Shown here in pieces: positions 1-9,495 of a stretch of 64,000 nt of DNA. The DNA is from Leptospira johnsonii. Lineage in GTDB: Bacteria > Spirochaetota > Leptospiria > Leptospirales > Leptospiraceae. How positions within the stretch are numbered: position 1 is the stretch's first letter; each line of letters begins with the position of its first letter. Below the pieces are notes generated by a model. That model was not told where the DNA came from. It searched no databases and saw only the letters and a program-made list of their open reading frames with translations. Location: assembly GCF_003112675.1 (NCBI RefSeq), contig NZ_BFAY01000008.1:1-64000 (forward strand), given 5' to 3'. The translations under genes were made by a program, and so were the position numbers.

Positions 1-758
1 GAAGCGAATGAGTTCAACTGGTCCACCATTGTGTTGATGGTGTTTTTGAGTTCTAGGATCTCTCCCTTAACATCCACAGTGATTTTCTTGGATAAGTCCC
101 CTGTTGCAACCGCCTTGGTGACTTCCGCGATATCTCTCACCTGACCGGTCAAGTTAGACGCCATCGAGTTCACACTATCCGTTAAGTCCTTCCAAGTTCC
201 TGCAACTCCTCGAACATCCGCTTGTCCACCCAGTTTACCTTCCGTTCCTACCTCTTTTGCTACCCGAGTCACCTCGGAAGCGAATGAGTTCAACTGGTCC
301 ACCATGATGTTTACAATCTTGGCAGTTCTAAAAAATTCTCCTTTGAGCGGTCTTCCGTCTATTTCCAAAGACATGTTCTGAGAAAGGTCACCGCCCGCTA
401 CGGCACCGATCACTCTCATCACTTCCGTATTCGGTTGCACCAAATTTCCGATGAGTGAGTTAATGGAATTCATACAAGCGCCCCAAGAACCTGTAGAAGA
501 AATACCGCTCACCCTTTGGGAAATTTTACCCTCTTGTCCAACTTCGTTACTGATCCTTTCGAACTCTTTGACCATCCTATCGTTCTGGTCCATGATATCG
601 TTTAATAAGTCTGAAATTTTTCCCGCGATCCCCACTTGGTCCAGAGGCATTCGTTTAGAAAAGTCTCCTCGTTTGAATGCGGTGAGAACTTCCAATAAGT
701 GTTTTGGATTTAAGGAATCTTTTCCTTGTTTGGGATCTAGTGTGGAGGCATTCTTCAT
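1..758 (-). CDS. HAMP-repeat sensor histidine kinase, N-terminal part (cut by left edge)
   Basis: An open minus-strand frame runs from an ATG at 758 off the left edge, giving about 252 residues. An in-frame stop at 786-788 bounds the start. The protein has no membrane segment. It is built from tandem HAMP-type modules of about 92 residues with the recurring phrases [36 protein letters not shown] and [13 protein letters not shown]. The DNA at 1-29 repeats that at 277-305, which is one module apart. This arrangement is typical of large soluble group III-like hybrid kinases (HAMP array, then HisKA, HATPase and receiver domains). The catalytic part lies outside the window, so kinase activity is inferred from the family. 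The Shine-Dalgarno sequence before the ATG is weak. Confidence 0.85.
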   Translation of the reverse strand, partial: MKNASTLDPKQGKDSLNPKHLLEVLTAFKRGDFSKRMPLDQVGIAGKISDLLNDIMDQNDRMVKEFERISNEVGQEGKISQRVSGISSTGSWGACMNSINSLIGNLVQPNTEVMRVIGAVAGGDLSQNMSLEIDGRPLKGEFFRTAKIVNIMVDQLNSFASEVTRVAKEVGTEGKLGGQADVRGVAGTWKDLTDSVNSMASNLTGQVRDIAEVTKAVATGDLSKKITVDVKGEILELKNTINTMVDQLNSFA

Positions 759-953
759 GGTAGGACCTAAACCTATAATAAAAGGTTAATGAGCACAAAG
801 GAGAATGATGACGCAAAAAGCATGGAATAACAACAAAAATTATTTCATAAATACATCGTAAGGATTAAGTTAAACGAAGAATTTTTCTGTCACAAGAAAT
901 GTGACAGAGGTCTGTAAATATTACAAAAACGAGTTATTCCCGATCTTGGAAAT

Positions 954-1586
954 TTATTCCAGAAGCTTATGATCGTAAGCGTAACGAACAAGTTCTTGTG
1001 TGGATTTCAAACTCATCTTTTCAAAGATCCTAGCTCTATATGTATTTACTGTATTTACACTTAGCCCAAGGTCTTCCGAAATAGATCGAACGTTTTTGCC
1101 TTTTACTAGGAGCATCAGTATCTGAAACTCTCTTTCTGAAAGGGTTTCATGAGGAAGTCTATCAAAAGGTTTAGAAAGTTCTCTTACTAACATCTCGGTT
1201 GCTTCCGGACTGATATATCTTGCTCCATCTATCACCTTGCGTACAGCGGATATAAGTTCGTCTCCCGCACTTGCCTTCGTAATATAACCGGATGCACCTG
1301 CCTTTAGTGCTCGGACCGCAAATCTATCCTCCGGATACATACTCAGGATCAGGACCCTAGTATCAGGAGAAAGTTTATGAACATATTTTAATATATCCAA
1401 ACCGCTCATCAAAGGCATATTGATGTCCAAGATCAGCACTTGCACGGATTGAGCTGCAAGGTAATCCAAGACCTGTTGTCCGTTTTCCGCCTCGTACACG
1501 ATCTCTATATCTTCCTCTTCCGATAGGATCTTTCTTAAACCCTCTCGGATCAGTAAATGATCATCTGCAATCAATGTGGATATCAT
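954..1586 (-). CDS. NarL/FixJ-family response regulator
   Basis: A 210-residue DNA-binding response regulator. The N-terminal receiver domain has the acidic pair D8-D9, the phosphoacceptor D54 in LILDINMPL and a conserved lysine in YITKAS. The C-terminal LuxR/GerE helix-turn-helix (about 145-205) begins LSEREFQILMLL and contains VRSISEDLGLSVNTVNTYRA. Its ATG overlaps the stop of the upstream kinase gene by four bases, so the two are translationally coupled and almost certainly form a cognate pair. Target genes cannot be deduced from the window. Confidence 0.95.
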   Translation of the reverse strand: MISTLIADDHLLIREGLRKILSEEEDIEIVYEAENGQQVLDYLAAQSVQVLILDINMPLMSGLDILKYVHKLSPDTRVLILSMYPEDRFAVRALKAGASGYITKASAGDELISAVRKVIDGARYISPEATEMLVRELSKPFDRLPHETLSEREFQILMLLVKGKNVRSISEDLGLSVNTVNTYRARIFEKMSLKSTQELVRYAYDHKLLE

Positions 1587-2938
1587 AGGAAATCCTCCTT
1601 ATTTCGATTTGAGATTGGTATTTTCACGATCACACTTGTACCTTTCCCCGTTTCACCGGAGATGGAAACTTCTCCGCCTAAAACGACTGCTCTTTCTCTC
1701 ATTCCGATCAGTCCGAGAGACTTGGATTGGTTCATCTTCTTAGGATCTATTCCGATCCCATCGTCTTGGATCTTTAAAATGAGAAATGGACCTTCTTCCA
1801 AACAGGAAACCTGGATGGAACTCGCCTTGGAATGCCTTGTTGCGTTAGTCAATGCTTCTTGGAAAATTCGGAATAATGCAATGGAGGCGTCTTTTTCTAA
1901 AGATAGAATTCCAGCAGGGATCCTGATCACGCAGAGAATTCCGGTCCTTTTTTCGAAATCTTTCGCATACCATTCTATCCCTTCCAATAGCCCCAAATCC
2001 TCTAAAATTAAGGGCCTGAGTTCTGTGGCAATCCTCTGTACAGATTCGATTCCAGAGTCGGCAACTTTGATCATGGATAGAAGTTCGGACACAACGGAAT
2101 CGGAACCTTTAGATTTTTGAAAATTATTTTTTAATAATGTAAGATCTATTTTAAGAACGGTCAATAATTGTCCTAACTCGTCATGGATCTCTCTTGCGAC
2201 CAAAAGCCTTTCCTCTTCTCGTACTTCTTGGAGTCTGGCGGACAATGCTCTTAATTGTTCTCCCGAGGTTTTAAGATGGTTTTCCGAGTCCCTTCTTTCG
2301 AACACCCTTCCTATCTGAGAACTGATATGAGAAACCGCTTCGAAAAAGGAAGGATCCGTGGATTTATTTCCGGAATAAAATTCCAAAACACCTACCAGAT
2401 TTTCTTTTACTAAGATAGGAATACCGATCGCGGCTTCGATCCCGGCTTTGAAAGAAAGTTCTTTAATATCTCCTTTTAGAGAAGAAGGAAAATTCTCGAG
2501 TAAGATTGGCTTTCTGCCGTTTCTTACTCTTTCGGAAAGAATTGATTCTTCTTTTTTGGATCTGGTCCTTAATAAATTCCTGAATTCTTTTAAGAATTTT
2601 TCTTCGCGAGAGAAGGAGATGGAAGAATACTCAAGCTTTTCCGATTCTTCAGATACTAAACATACCAGACCTAATTTCCAATCGGTAATAGCACAGATAC
2701 GGTCCAGAGAAAACTGAAGAACAGATTCCACATCGTTCGCCTCGTTTGCTGCAGTTGCGACCTGTTGTAGTAGATTTAGAACGGAGATCTTTTTTAGGAG
2801 TTCGTCTTTTGTATTTTTGTCTTCAGGATCGGATTTTTCTAGAGGGTATTGCTTGGAAAATCCTTCGGATTCCCGAGGAAAATTTTCAGAGACCGAACCG
2901 TAACTCGGCTCTTGGTCGATATTCGAAAAGCCTTGCAC
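1583..2938 (-). CDS. GAF-domain sensor histidine kinase, HisKA_3 type
   Basis: A 451-residue cytoplasmic kinase of the NarX/DegS class. A GAF domain covers about residues 55-215. A HisKA_3 dimerisation helix follows, with the phospho-accepting histidine in REIHDELGQ near residue 250. The HATPase domain shows an N-box (EALTNATRHSKA), DDGIGID and GLIGMRERA. There is no obvious transmembrane segment, so the GAF domain probably senses an internal signal. The start used is a GTG at 2938 with a poor ribosome site, so a downstream start is possible. It precedes and overlaps the regulator at 954-1586, which it should phosphorylate. Confidence 0.93.
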   Translation of the reverse strand: MQGFSNIDQEPSYGSVSENFPRESEGFSKQYPLEKSDPEDKNTKDELLKKISVLNLLQQVATAANEANDVESVLQFSLDRICAITDWKLGLVCLVSEESEKLEYSSISFSREEKFLKEFRNLLRTRSKKEESILSERVRNGRKPILLENFPSSLKGDIKELSFKAGIEAAIGIPILVKENLVGVLEFYSGNKSTDPSFFEAVSHISSQIGRVFERRDSENHLKTSGEQLRALSARLQEVREEERLLVAREIHDELGQLLTVLKIDLTLLKNNFQKSKGSDSVVSELLSMIKVADSGIESVQRIATELRPLILEDLGLLEGIEWYAKDFEKRTGILCVIRIPAGILSLEKDASIALFRIFQEALTNATRHSKASSIQVSCLEEGPFLILKIQDDGIGIDPKKMNQSKSLGLIGMRERAVVLGGEVSISGETGKGTSVIVKIPISNRNKEDFL

Positions 2939-3060
2939 CCCGCGATTATCATATTAAAATTTTTATCTTTCAATCCGTTTTTTCACCTAACAGTAAAGAA
3001 AAAGAAAATAGTAATGTAATAGATCGAATAGTGCAGTGATATAAATAAGAGAGAATATTC

Positions 3061-4209
3061 CTATTTTTTAAAGAATAAATGGATATAAGAGGGCTTTACC
3101 TCTTTCCCCGAAAACTCTAAGCCGAAATCCTCTTTTCTTTCCCTAAGTTTTTGATACAAGGCTCCTCCGTTATATAATGCTTCTATTTCCAAAACAATTC
3201 CTTTATTCGGATCGCCACCTGAGGCTTCGCTTACCCGATTGACTCCTTGGATAGTACGTATAACCCCTTGCACATCTTTATCCAAGTAATCTTCATAACT
3301 CAGTCCTTCTATTTTGATCCGGATCAGATTTCCGGGTTTCCATTTATTAGAGATCTGATCCCTAATCTTAGGATAAGCTTTTTCCACAGACCTCTTGATG
3401 GAATTTTGGATGCCGGTGTTCGGATTGATATGCGGAGAAACTCCTGAAGAATTATCCGCAGCGATGATGCGGGCAGTATTTACATCAAAAATTTTGAATC
3501 TAAGAACCGATTGATAGGAATGTAATCCAGTATCTTCTATCCTTCCCAGGTCTGTGACCTCTGTTTGCCCCACAAGTAAGATCTGAGCCTCTGACTCGGA
3601 AGCTAAAGATAATATTTTGTCTTCGAAAGACTGTTCCGAAAAAGCCCCAGGGTCCTTCTTCCCTTCCTTAAAAAGAACACGATAGAATTGTTTTTTTTCT
3701 AAAAAGTCGAAATCAGAGAAGATCCTTACGATCTCATTCTCGGTGATCCCGACCTTCTCCTTTATATTTTGTTTTCCTAATATTCTTTCTTCTATGAATA
3801 CTAAAAATTTTGGTTTTCCCAGATCCTTGTATCTTTCTCTTAAAGCGTCTTGGACCGCTTTTTGGTTCACTTTACCTTTGGCGTCTATTTCCAAAAGACC
3901 TGTCGCTAATTTGCGAGTGATACCAATTTTAGAATATTCTAATACAAACCCCTCTACGGAGGAATTTACTATACTGTCCTTTAATTTGCCACTAATGACT
4001 TGGCTCGATCCTTGTATTAATTCTCCCAGGCCATTCTCCAGAATTTTTCGTTTTGCGTTCAATTCCAACTCCTCTTCACTTTGCCCTCGAATGTTTTGCA
4101 CATATACGAATTCGTCTTTTGGATCTTTTATAGAAGAAAGACAGGAAATCAAAAATGCAAAGGATAGAAATAAGAAGAACGGAATATTAATGGTGATATT
4201 GAATTTCAT
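3061..4209 (-). CDS. Lipoprotein with LPP20/FlgT-like N-terminal region
   Basis: A 382-residue predicted lipoprotein. A hydrophobic leader ends in LISC (C23), a spirochaetal lipobox. The first half, with ELNAKRKILENGLGELIQGSS and similar amphipathic text, resembles the LPP20/FlgT-N fold found in surface lipoproteins and flagellar assembly proteins. The middle contains QILLVGQTEV and an ILRFKIFDVNTARIIA-like strand pattern, as in periplasmic assembly factors. The C-terminal ~80 residues look like a second alpha/beta domain. No catalytic motif is visible. The family call is a resemblance only. It lies alone between the kinase operon and the OsmC gene. Confidence 0.6.
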   Translation of the reverse strand: MKFNITINIPFFLFLSFAFLISCLSSIKDPKDEFVYVQNIRGQSEEELELNAKRKILENGLGELIQGSSQVISGKLKDSIVNSSVEGFVLEYSKIGITRKLATGLLEIDAKGKVNQKAVQDALRERYKDLGKPKFLVFIEERILGKQNIKEKVGITENEIVRIFSDFDFLEKKQFYRVLFKEGKKDPGAFSEQSFEDKILSLASESEAQILLVGQTEVTDLGRIEDTGLHSYQSVLRFKIFDVNTARIIAADNSSGVSPHINPNTGIQNSIKRSVEKAYPKIRDQISNKWKPGNLIRIKIEGLSYEDYLDKDVQGVIRTIQGVNRVSEASGGDPNKGIVLEIEALYNGGALYQKLRERKEDFGLEFSGKEVKPSYIHLFFKK

Positions 4210-4299
4210 AAGATCGAAAGAGATATTCGAGGAGTTGGACCTATTTTTCCAGCCATCCGTTTCCTAAAGAACTCACGGAAGGCTTGGAAAAATCTTATT

Positions 4300-4692
4300 T
4301 TAGCCCAGTTTGGTTTCGATCTGGATAGGATTGGAAAGAGTTTTGTGAACAGGACAAGCGTTTGCGACTTGTAAAAGTCTCTCTCTTTCCTGCTCGCTCA
4401 AATTACCTTCCAGTTTTACGATCCTTTGGATCTCGGTATGATCCGTCCAGCGAGTCAGTTTTAGCTCTACCTTCACTTCTTTCAGGTCCATTTTTTTTCT
4501 TTGGGCATACATTCTAACTGTGATGTCAGTGCAGGCTCCCAAGGAAAGAAGAAGGTATTCATGAGGAGAAGGTCCCAGATCCCCTCCACCATCTTCTTTG
4601 GATTCGTCCGCGATCAACTCGTGGTTTTTACTACGAAGGATTGTTTTGTAATTTTCAGGAGTGCTGAGTACAGTAACTTCTATGTCGCTCAT
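4300..4692 (-). CDS. OsmC-family protein
   Basis: A 130-residue OsmC/YhfA-type protein. The two family cysteines are present: C54 in SLGACTDITVRMYAQRK and C113 in NACPVHKTL. In OsmC and Ohr proteins these carry out thiol-dependent reduction of organic hydroperoxides. The sequence is closer to the YhfA branch than to Ohr, so the natural substrate is uncertain. It sits about 100 bp downstream of the MFS gene on the same strand. Together with the SoxR-controlled genes upstream this fits a redox-stress neighbourhood, although co-transcription is not shown. Confidence 0.9.
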   Translation of the reverse strand: MSDIEVTVLSTPENYKTILRSKNHELIADESKEDGGGDLGPSPHEYLLLSLGACTDITVRMYAQRKKMDLKEVKVELKLTRWTDHTEIQRIVKLEGNLSEQERERLLQVANACPVHKTLSNPIQIETKLG

Positions 4693-4792
4693 AAGGTTAG
4701 AAGGATAGGAGATCCGCTTTTAAATGCAATCTTAAATCGGACTTTGGGATTTTCAGAGAAGAAGAGTCAACCTTCTTCCCCGAAAATAGACC

Positions 4793-6052
4793 TTAGGCTT
4801 CTGAAGCGATCGCAGCTTCCGGTTCAGTTTTAACTGGAGCGGGCTGTTTAGATAAAACGTACTCATTCACCTTATACATGATCGCCACAGTGATCAAAAT
4901 GGCCACAATCACAACATAACCCAAATTTGGATAACCTTGGATATATCCGCTTGGCGTTTGGACCACGATCACTCCTGCCGCATAAGAAGCAATCCCACCC
5001 GATAATTGTTGTAAAGAAGAACTGATCGCCATATAAGCGCCTCTATCTCTGAGTTCAGGCATAGCGGAATTTAGAGCGTTAGCCGAAATTACTCTACCCG
5101 TGATCACTACGAATAACGCAGAGTTAATCAGTATTACAAACCAAAGAGGAGTGATCCCCATTGCGGTATAGTAGAACAGAATCGCGCAGGCGATTAAGGA
5201 GGAAACAAGAAAGATTGCATACTTTCCGAATTTATCGGCAGCTCTACCGATCAAAGGCCCCACAGCCATACTTACTATCCCTGTTACGAAATATACTAAA
5301 GGAAGATCTTCTAAAGTAATTCCTAAATTATGAACACTGAATGCAGAACCGAAAGGCATAAGCATATATCCTCCCGTAGCCAAAAGCATTGTTGCAAAAA
5401 ATCCGGGAAGGTAGTTCGGATTTCCAGCGGTTACTACCAAATGTTTGATCGCCTTATTCTCCGTTTTTTCGCTCAGGTGAGATACGATCGGCTCTAGTTT
5501 AAAAGCAGACGCAATTCCTACAAGACCACTAATGATAGCGATCATCCAGAAAGGTGATTTCCAACCCCAAATATTAGAGAAAAACACTCCGATAGGGAGA
5601 CCGAATACTTGGCTCGCAGCAAATGCAGTCATCACAAGTCCCATCACTCTTCCTCTCACTTCCAAAGGAAATAGATCCGCAATGATAGCAAAGCTGATAG
5701 AAGCAATTACCCCTCCGAAAATTCCGGTTACTATTCTTGCAAATAGTAGAAATTCGTAATTGGGTGCGATCCCGCAAAGAGCAGTACCTAAAACGAAGCC
5801 GCTATAAAAGAATAGCAGCATCTTTTTCCGATCGAATTTGTCGGCAAAACCGGCAGCTAAGATCCCCGAGATCCCGGCGCTGAAAGCGTAAGCGGAAACC
5901 ACCAGGCCGAATTGAGTTGTGGATATTTTCAGTTGATCCATAACCTGAACTCCTAAGGGAGATAAGATCATAAAATCGAGCACCACTGTGAATTGGATAA
6001 ATGCCAATAAGGCTACTACAAAGATTTGGTATTTACTAAATGTAAATTTCAT
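4793..6052 (-). CDS. MFS transporter, DHA1-like
   Basis: A 419-residue major facilitator with about 12 hydrophobic segments. Motif A between helices 2 and 3 reads GFADKFDRKKML, and a related GRAADKFGK occurs in the second half, as expected for drug:H+ antiporters and arabinose-efflux-like permeases. The start lies 15 bp after the end of the FMN-reductase gene, preceded by AAGGAAT, so the two form an operon driven from the SoxR-box promoter at 6698-6728. Export of a redox-active or toxic compound is a reasonable inference from this regulation. The substrate is unknown. Confidence 0.9.
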   Translation of the reverse strand: MKFTFSKYQIFVVALLAFIQFTVVLDFMILSPLGVQVMDQLKISTTQFGLVVSAYAFSAGISGILAAGFADKFDRKKMLLFFYSGFVLGTALCGIAPNYEFLLFARIVTGIFGGVIASISFAIIADLFPLEVRGRVMGLVMTAFAASQVFGLPIGVFFSNIWGWKSPFWMIAIISGLVGIASAFKLEPIVSHLSEKTENKAIKHLVVTAGNPNYLPGFFATMLLATGGYMLMPFGSAFSVHNLGITLEDLPLVYFVTGIVSMAVGPLIGRAADKFGKYAIFLVSSLIACAILFYYTAMGITPLWFVILINSALFVVITGRVISANALNSAMPELRDRGAYMAISSSLQQLSGGIASYAAGVIVVQTPSGYIQGYPNLGYVVIVAILITVAIMYKVNEYVLSKQPAPVKTEPEAAIASEA

Positions 6053-6067
6053 ATTTATTCCTTAAGA

Positions 6068-6664
6068 TCAGGACCTTAGAAGTGACTGTGGAAAATTCAT
6101 TCTAGCTTGTTTCAAAACGTTTCCCCACCAATACAATTCATTCAATAATTTCTCAGCCGAAGATGTGTAACGGAATTCCTCAGTTGGTCTTCCGTTATGA
6201 AATCTGGCATGAGCCCAATGAAAGCTAACACAGTCTCGAATGGTGGTCATTCTTAATTCCGCAAATACATTGCGAAGTTGCTCCACCGCTCTTAAACCGC
6301 CGGAACTTCCTCCATAGGATACGAATCCAAGAGGCTTCGCATTCCATTCTTCACGAAGTGAGTCAATTGCCAACTTTAAATAAGCAGGATATCCGTGGTT
6401 ATACTCCGGTGTAATTACTACAAAAACATCAGCTTCTGCTATTCTTTCCGAGAATAAGGAGAGGTCCGAGTCCATATTCTTTGACATGTCCCAAGGAAGA
6501 GAAAATTCGGAAAGATCGATTAAATCCGTCTCGAATCTGTAATCTTGTTTGGCGATCTCTTCGAACCAATTTGCAACTGTTTCTCCGAATCTGCCTTTCC
6601 TAGTACTACCTAATATAATTCCTAATCGGAGACTTGAGCCGGTACTGATCTTTTCTAATAACAT
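6068..6664 (-). CDS. NADPH-dependent FMN reductase-family flavoprotein
   Basis: A 198-residue flavodoxin-like reductase. The FMN phosphate loop is LGSTRKGRFGE, followed by the family motif TPEYNHGYPAYLKLAID and GFVSYGGSSGG. Members of this family (ChrR, ArsH-like, azoreductase-like) reduce quinones, chromate or flavins with NAD(P)H. It is the first gene of a two-gene unit with the MFS exporter. Its promoter carries a SoxR box with the 19-bp spacer characteristic of SoxR targets, so a role against redox-cycling compounds is likely. Specificity is not visible in the sequence. Confidence 0.92.
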   Translation of the reverse strand: MLLEKISTGSSLRLGIILGSTRKGRFGETVANWFEEIAKQDYRFETDLIDLSEFSLPWDMSKNMDSDLSLFSERIAEADVFVVITPEYNHGYPAYLKLAIDSLREEWNAKPLGFVSYGGSSGGLRAVEQLRNVFAELRMTTIRDCVSFHWAHARFHNGRPTEEFRYTSSAEKLLNELYWWGNVLKQARMNFPQSLLRS

Positions 6665-6697
6665 TATAGAACACCCTTCTTCATTTCAGTACCGAAT

Positions 6698-6728
6698 ATT
6701 TTACAAGTTAAAGTGAACTTGAAGTAAA
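6698..6728 (-). promoter_or_regulatory. SoxR-type promoter of the reductase-MFS operon
   Basis: Read on the minus strand, a -35-like TTTACT (6723-6728) and a -10 TAAAAT (6698-6703) are separated by exactly 19 bp. That long spacer is the hallmark of MerR/SoxR-activated promoters. The spacer holds the dyad TCAAGTTCACTTTA (6709-6722), matching the SoxR-box pattern T(C/A)AAGT-NN-ACTT(G/T)A. The -10 is about 34 bases from the reductase ATG. Confidence 0.8.
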
Positions 6729-6814
6729 GAGCTTGGAGCAGTTTTTTTACGATTTTTCCGGAAAAAATCCTAAAATGTTTGTGCCTAGACTGTGGGTTAG
6801 ATAATATCTATACC

Positions 6815-6828
6815 TAAAGTTCACTTTA
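6815..6828 (+). promoter_or_regulatory. Second SoxR box, upstream of soxR
   Basis: TAAAGTTCACTTTA is a 6-2-6 perfect dyad of the SoxR-box type, ending 19 bases before the soxR ATG, with an AT-rich TATATT just downstream as a possible -10. It suggests autoregulation. The -35 region is poor, so promoter placement is uncertain. Confidence 0.65.
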
Positions 6829-6847
6829 AGTTTATATTTGGGAGAAT

Positions 6848-7309
6848 ATGGTGGATAAGGACGAATTTTTAAGCATCGGACAGGTATCCAAAAGAAGCGG
6901 GGTCGCCTCCTCTGCATTACGTTTTTATGAAGAAAGAGGACTGATCCGTTCCGTGAGAGCAGGTTCCGGTCATAGGCAATATCCCAGACATGTTTTAAGA
7001 AGGATCGCATTCATAGTATTCGCACAAAGAGTAGGACTCTCTTTGGACGAGATCGCCTCGGAGATCGCAAAACTTCCGGAAGATCATACTCCCAACGGAC
7101 AGGACTGGTCCAAACTTTCCAAAACCTGGAGTTTACGTATAGAGGAGAAGATCGCTGAACTTCATAGATTAAAGAACGGGCTCTCTGTTTGTATTGGTTG
7201 CGGTTGTCTTTCCTTGCTTACTTGTAAACTAGCGAACCCGCAAGACAAATTGGGAAGATATGGAAGCGGTCCTTTACGTTGGATGGGAAAACCTAAAAAA
7301 CAAAATTGA
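6848..7309 (+). CDS. soxR: Redox-sensing transcriptional activator SoxR
   Basis: A 153-residue MerR-family regulator. The N-terminal winged helix contains IGQVSKRSGVASSALRFYEERGLI. The C-terminal [2Fe-2S] cluster motif CIGCGCLSLLTC supplies C115, C118, C120 and C126 with the exact spacing of SoxR. SoxR is activated when redox-cycling compounds oxidise its cluster. GGGAG lies six bases before the ATG. It is divergent from the FMN reductase and MFS genes, and SoxR boxes lie on both sides of the intergenic region, so it probably controls them and itself. No soxS is seen, matching the non-enteric type in which SoxR acts directly. Confidence 0.95.
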   Translation: MVDKDEFLSIGQVSKRSGVASSALRFYEERGLIRSVRAGSGHRQYPRHVLRRIAFIVFAQRVGLSLDEIASEIAKLPEDHTPNGQDWSKLSKTWSLRIEEKIAELHRLKNGLSVCIGCGCLSLLTCKLANPQDKLGRYGSGPLRWMGKPKKQN

Positions 7310-7345
7310 ACTTCTTGGATCTGAGGAAGTGTAATATGGAACGGA

Positions 7346-8533
7346 TCAATAGATCCCTTCTGAATCGTAAAAAAACGAAGCTCCGGGCATAATATAAACT
7401 TCAGTCAAGATCTGTTTGGAATGATGACTCATCTGTCCCAGATCTACATTCGGAAAACGTAATAGATAATCGTTGGTAGTAACCGTTCCAACAGTATCAC
7501 CCACATACATCGAATAACTTCTGGTAATATCTTGGCGGATCATTCCGATATCTAGGCTAAACCTACAATATCTAAAAGAAGACTCGAACATAAAAATAGT
7601 CCCCTTATCCGCAACCTTCCCTCCATAAGCCGGAACGGAAATACTATAAGTCCCCAACCCATTTGAAATCGACTCTTGTAAGATCTGGGTCCCACCTACG
7701 GAAAAATCACCTTTCCGATCCAGATATTCCAAGCGAGAACGGATCTCCCACCATTCAGTAATTTTGAACTTCAGATAGATCCCAGGAAGAACCCCTTTCA
7801 TGGAAAAATTGGATTCTACATTTCCTCCGACGGACCAGGTTGTCTTATCCGGAACTGGAGCACCAGGGCGAGAAGTAGAATAAGATCCATAAGAACTAGT
7901 ATCCTGCTCCGTATATCTATGAAAATTTACGGACGGTCCAATCCTAAACCTGGAAGTAAAAGGATGAATATAAGAAAATCTTAAATGATCGTTTATACCA
8001 TTAAATCTTAATAGTCGATTTCCTTCGAATGCGGAGGCCCAGTATAGATCAGTTCTAGGAGTGATAAAACTTGTGGAAGCAGGTTCCTCTTTACCATATT
8101 TCCCCAAGGAAGAATTTCTTGCGGACTGTATCTCGAAACGGTTTTTCCAGCCGTAACTGATATCCCAAGCCTGGGTTTGGACTCCCAAAGATCTTGCTTC
8201 CTTATATGGAAATGAAGGCGGAGAATCAGGATCTACTATATTTCGAAGTATCGAATCCTTGGACCAAGCAGGTCCTGTTTCATTCAATACTGCAGGAGAA
8301 AGATTGCCGATGCCTGCACCTAAACGGAACATCAATCTGTGCTCAAAAACCTTGCTGAATTTATCATTTGGATCGTTGAACCAGGAAGAAGTTTCCTTCG
8401 CTCCCTCTTCCTGTTTGATATCAGCTAATTGTTCTGTCCTCTCAGGCTCTTGGGAAAAATTCGGACTTATAAAGAATAAAAATAGGAAGAAGCTTAATAA
8501 AATCCTAAAATTCGAAATCATAAAGAATCTCAT
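7346..8533 (-). CDS. Putative outer-membrane beta-barrel protein
   Basis: A 395-residue exported protein. A signal peptide (ISNFRILLSFFLFLFFISPNFSQ) is followed by a charged linker and then about 330 residues of alternating aromatic/polar strands such as RLRFSYIHPF, IYLKFKITEWWEIRSRLEYL and SSFRYCRFSLDIGM. These resemble transmembrane beta strands, and there is no cytoplasmic-type membrane helix. The protein ends near MPGASFFYDSEGIY, without a canonical terminal phenylalanine. An internal ATG at 8521 is an alternative start. It follows the OmpA-like gene by 9 bp and is probably co-transcribed with it. No specific family was recognised. Confidence 0.6.
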   Translation of the reverse strand: MRFFMISNFRILLSFFLFLFFISPNFSQEPERTEQLADIKQEEGAKETSSWFNDPNDKFSKVFEHRLMFRLGAGIGNLSPAVLNETGPAWSKDSILRNIVDPDSPPSFPYKEARSLGVQTQAWDISYGWKNRFEIQSARNSSLGKYGKEEPASTSFITPRTDLYWASAFEGNRLLRFNGINDHLRFSYIHPFTSRFRIGPSVNFHRYTEQDTSSYGSYSTSRPGAPVPDKTTWSVGGNVESNFSMKGVLPGIYLKFKITEWWEIRSRLEYLDRKGDFSVGGTQILQESISNGLGTYSISVPAYGGKVADKGTIFMFESSFRYCRFSLDIGMIRQDITRSYSMYVGDTVGTVTTNDYLLRFPNVDLGQMSHHSKQILTEVYIMPGASFFYDSEGIY

Positions 8534-8542
8534 TCGATTTCC

Positions 8543-9250
8543 TTAGTATACGATCCGAACGGTTCCGACATATATTTCGGTTCTTCGATTCTTTTTTTCA
8601 GAGAAGAAGGTATCAACGATCTTACGCAAATCCGCGTATCCGTCCACTTCCTTAAATCTTTCCTCTGAAATCTCGTGCGATTGTTTGAGTTCTTGTTTTA
8701 CTGACTGGGATCTTTCCTTACTCAATTTTAAATTTGAAGTGAAGGAGCCTGGAGTATCTGTATGTCCCCCGATCCTAACATTCGTTTCTGGATAAGCAAC
8801 TAATGCATCGGCGATCTTAGCGATAAGATCCCTTGCCTTAGGAGTTAATGTGGATCTACCGGAAGGAAATGCAACGTCCCCGTCTATGATGATCAAAAGT
8901 TCTTTTAACTTTTTATCTTCTTCCACTCGTTTAAGTTCGACTCCCGGAGCCTTCAGACCTTCCTCCGTTTGTTCGAACGTGGTTCCTGAGAACTCGAACG
9001 CCTTTTTTAAGCCTCGATACATGATCTCCAAGTAATTAGGAGTTCCTAAATCGTCTAGAGAGCCTTCGCTTAATTTACCTAGCGCTTCCTCTTTAGAGGA
9101 AGCAGGGATCTCATCTTCCGGAACACATCCGCAGAATTTTTGGAATGATTTTGACTCGGCGATAGCATATCTTGTCCGAGCGCAATCTAAGAATAAAAAA
9201 GATACGATTAAGAAGAATAAAAAAGAAATACGAGAACTAAAAATCAACAC
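8543..9250 (-). CDS. OmpA-family lipoprotein
   Basis: A 235-residue lipoprotein starting at a GTG. The hydrophobic leader ends in FLFLDC (C23). The C-terminal ~120 residues form an OmpA peptidoglycan-binding domain: DVAFPSGRSTLTPKA, NVRIGGHTDTPGSFTSN, LSKERSQSV and the terminal KNRRTEIYV, including the aspartate and arginine positions that contact diaminopimelate in this family. It should anchor the outer membrane to peptidoglycan. The adjacent downstream barrel gene may encode a partner. Confidence 0.9.
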   Translation of the reverse strand: MLIFSSRISFLFFLIVSFLFLDCARTRYAIAESKSFQKFCGCVPEDEIPASSKEEALGKLSEGSLDDLGTPNYLEIMYRGLKKAFEFSGTTFEQTEEGLKAPGVELKRVEEDKKLKELLIIIDGDVAFPSGRSTLTPKARDLIAKIADALVAYPETNVRIGGHTDTPGSFTSNLKLSKERSQSVKQELKQSHEISEERFKEVDGYADLRKIVDTFFSEKKNRRTEIYVGTVRIVY

Positions 9251-9495
9251 TCGAGTACGGTTTGCGGAAGAAAGTTATGACCCTTTTGCTGGATAGATCT
9301 CCGACAAGATACTACTTTTTTATAATATTCGCGAAGTCTTATGTAAGTTTTTATATTTTATTAAAAACGAAATCGCTATTTACCACTTAAGGAATGGTCT
9401 AAAACTTTTTTACGAAATTTCTGAAAAAGATTAGAGTTAATAACTATTTGAGAATGCCTAGTCTTAATCGCAGAAACCCTACTGGACCGAGGTCG

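Noticed and set aside
1..305. Direct repeat of 29 bp at 1-29 and 277-305 as a mobile-element end.
   Set aside because: It is explained by tandem HAMP modules of the kinase gene (276 bp period, in frame).
1557..2120. 187-codon plus-strand frame across the histidine kinase gene.
   Set aside because: Antisense shadow. The minus-strand frame has GAF, HisKA_3 and HATPase motifs.
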